A stretch of DNA of 64,000 nt from Okapia johnstoni (Eukaryota > Chordata > Mammalia > Artiodactyla > Giraffidae): assembly GCA_024291935.2 (NCBI GenBank), contig CM044306.1, positions 23,209,501-23,273,500 of the forward strand, written 5' to 3'. This document shows positions 62,101-64,000 of this stretch, piece after piece. The notes beneath the pieces were generated by a model, which searched no databases, was not told where the DNA came from, and worked only from the letters and a program-made list of their open reading frames with translations. The position numbers and the translations under genes were made by a program. Each line of letters starts with the position of its first letter. Within the stretch, counting starts at the first letter, position 1.

Positions 62101-64000
62101 ATTGAATTGAACTTCAATAAGCCTCTGTGGAACAAGATTCCCAGAAAATGTCTCATACTTTCGTTCTTTTAACCATCAAAGTTCACTATATCAGTGCTTG
62201 TAAACAAGAGAATTCCTCTTCAAGAGAGCAATCAATCAGCCCCTAACATGAAAGATCAATAAATGCTTGATATATGTCTAAGAAAGACCAATCAATCACA
62301 GAATTATTGGTTTATGATTGCTTATTCCTCTTATTAGTGCTTGTGCATCATACATTATCATTAGTAAAGATGGGAAATTTGAATTCCTAAGCAGAGTAGA
62401 TAGTAATATTCCAAGGTCAGCCAAAAATATCATATTTTCACTCTGGATTGGACTGCAATTTCTCTACTGAAATTCAGCTTTGGAAATTTAATGCTTTCTG
62501 AGGTTATCAAAAATTATTAAATAAATTGAGGTCTCTAACTCAGCACCCTTCCAATTGGTGAGAAAAACAATTGTTCACCACAGACAAACAGATGCCTGTA
62601 TTTCAGGACAAGTGGTTCTATGAAGAGCTTTTGCCAAAGGAGAAAGGAAGTGGTCAGTTGGGTCGAGAGTGGATTAGTGCTGTTAGAACCTGTGAGAGGA
62701 TCTGAGCCCAACGCTTGGCTGAAACCTTGAGTAGCCTGGCGGCCTCTCCAGGCTGTTTGTTTCACACCGTGTTTTAAGTTCTTGTCAATCGTTTTCTCTT
62801 TTTTACATTATTCAAAGTTTTGGTCTATAAATCATAATAAAAAATGAATCATTAAATTTGCCCCAATTGAACTAGTTTTATTTAGTGCCATATTTCAGGC
62901 AACCTGCTAACCTGGACACTGGTAAGCCTGAATCCTGGGCTGGGGATGGGGTCTTTTGAGTATAAGAAACGGGACACAGAAAGGTGGATGGCCAGCGACA
63001 GCAGCTGGGAAGGGAGCACATGGCAACAACTCCACAAAGCTCACTGTGGCTGAAAGCTGAGAGTTCTGAGAAGTGGACTATGTCAGCTGGATGGAGGGTC
63101 TGAGAGCCCTGAGTCCAGGGGACTGTTCAGCTTCAAGTCTGAACTGATGGCCTGAACTGGATGTGAGTGGATACTACAAAGTCAAAGCCAGCCAAGGGTG
63201 CAGGACCTGTGCACAAAGCAGACATAGTGGACAGTCTAGGTCATGGGAGTGTGTACAAAACACAGTGTGCATGACAGGAAAACCGCAAGGTGAAGAGGGC
63301 AGGGGTACAGGGCTGTGTGGAAGAGAGAAATGAGAAAGAAACACACAACTTGAACTCTGCCTAAAGGAGAGAGGAAGGATAAAGGGAAGGTAAACACTTT
63401 GCAGACAGGAGGAAGCAAGGTGCCAAGTGCAGAATTCAGAAACAATAGAGACAGCACCATTGCCGAGCTGATAGAATTGTGATACCATGTGAGACCAGCG
63501 TATTAATATGTATTCCATAAACTGTGCAGCTCGCAGCCCAGCACAGCTCTGTTTTGCTCTGACCGCAGTACCAGCCTCAGGCGCCACAACACAATTTGGA
63601 AACAATGTGACGGAAATGTTTAATCTGCTCGGCCCATCTGTGCTGCGTATTTCTCCAGATCTCCCTGAGAGAGGCGCCTTGAATCTCCACATTGCCTTTA
63701 ATATTCTCCTAAATCACCTCCCCACTGCACTTCAAGGGCCATTGCTACAATATCACAGGTTCATCTAAAGTGCAACGGGGGTGGAGTGGGGGGAGGCGCA
63801 GGCCAGGATATTTTTTATTTTAAAATAATTTCCAGAGATCGTCTTTTTTGCTTCCTTCAAAAAAAGAAGAAAAGTTATTCTACTGTTGCCGTTAAGGTTA
63901 TTGAGGTTGTTTGGTGCAAAACAGGGTAGGATAGAGTGGAATCATTCTCCAAAGAATTATTTTTATTAATCTCGATTCTTTCAATTGGACATGTGAAGGG
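59138..64000. other. Repeat-poor last intron of SKAP1
   Basis: Almost 4.9 kb without a recognisable ruminant SINE, in contrast to the rest of the window. It is AT-rich in 60000-60400 and 62180-62530, and no coding exon was found. The remaining SH3 exon of SKAP1 was sought on the minus strand and not seen. This could be conserved noncoding DNA of the HOXB neighbourhood, but sequence comparison is required. Confidence 0.4.
62229..62320. promoter_or_regulatory. Cluster of PBX/HOX-like words
   Basis: caatcaatcag at 62229-62239 and caatcaatcaca at 62289-62300 contain ATCAATCA (reverse TGATTGAT), a PBX-HOX composite type. 'tttatgattgc' follows at 62311-62321. They lie in repeat-free intronic DNA. 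Function is unproven. Confidence 0.25.

Overview
This is a mammalian nuclear window, and the repeats make it a ruminant. It is full of Bov-tA, Bov-A2 and CHR-type tRNA-Glu-derived SINEs and carries 5'-truncated BovB (RTE) LINEs. Three single-copy genes fix the locus. CBX1 (HP1-beta) lies on the minus strand at about 3.0-23.5 kb. SNX11 lies on the plus strand at about 34.7-43.25 kb. The last coding exon of SKAP1 lies on the minus strand at 54.98-55.08 kb. This CBX1-SNX11-SKAP1 order is the HOXB-side neighbourhood known from human 17q21.32, which corresponds to cattle chromosome 19. I cannot tell cattle from sheep, goat or another bovid.

Layout. 1-3.0 kb is intergenic DNA downstream of CBX1. 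3.0-8.1 kb holds the CBX1 3'UTR and four coding exons, which join to exactly 185 codons plus stop. 8.1-23.4 kb is the large first intron of CBX1, with SINEs and a decayed 2.5 kb Tigger1-type DNA transposon. 23.1-23.8 kb is the CBX1 CpG-island promoter, with two ZNF143-like sites, an NRF1-like site and a CCAAT box. 24-34 kb is repeat-rich intergenic DNA: a BovB nested in an old L1, and a hAT transposase relic split by several later insertions. 34.4-34.95 kb is the SNX11 CpG-island promoter. 38.2-42.0 kb holds six SNX11 coding exons, which join to 270 codons plus stop. 43.3-54 kb is intergenic DNA with few recognisable repeats and one decayed, unidentified ORF cluster. From 54.3 kb on is the 3' end and last intron of SKAP1, including an L2 LINE and a repeat-poor AT-rich tail that could hold regulatory elements.

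The three proteins act in unrelated pathways: chromatin reading, endosomal sorting and T-cell adhesion signalling. They are neighbours by conserved synteny, not an operon or pathway. I found no new multi-gene system. The most unusual items are the nested-transposon histories, an exon-like ORF inside an unidentified 1.75 kb insertion, a decayed ORF cluster at 50.3-51.5 kb, the paired ZNF143-like sites, and a Gln-to-Lys difference in the HP1-beta chromodomain. Exon limits were placed by hand from splice signals and remembered human proteins. Repeat names rest on pattern recognition, not on a database search.
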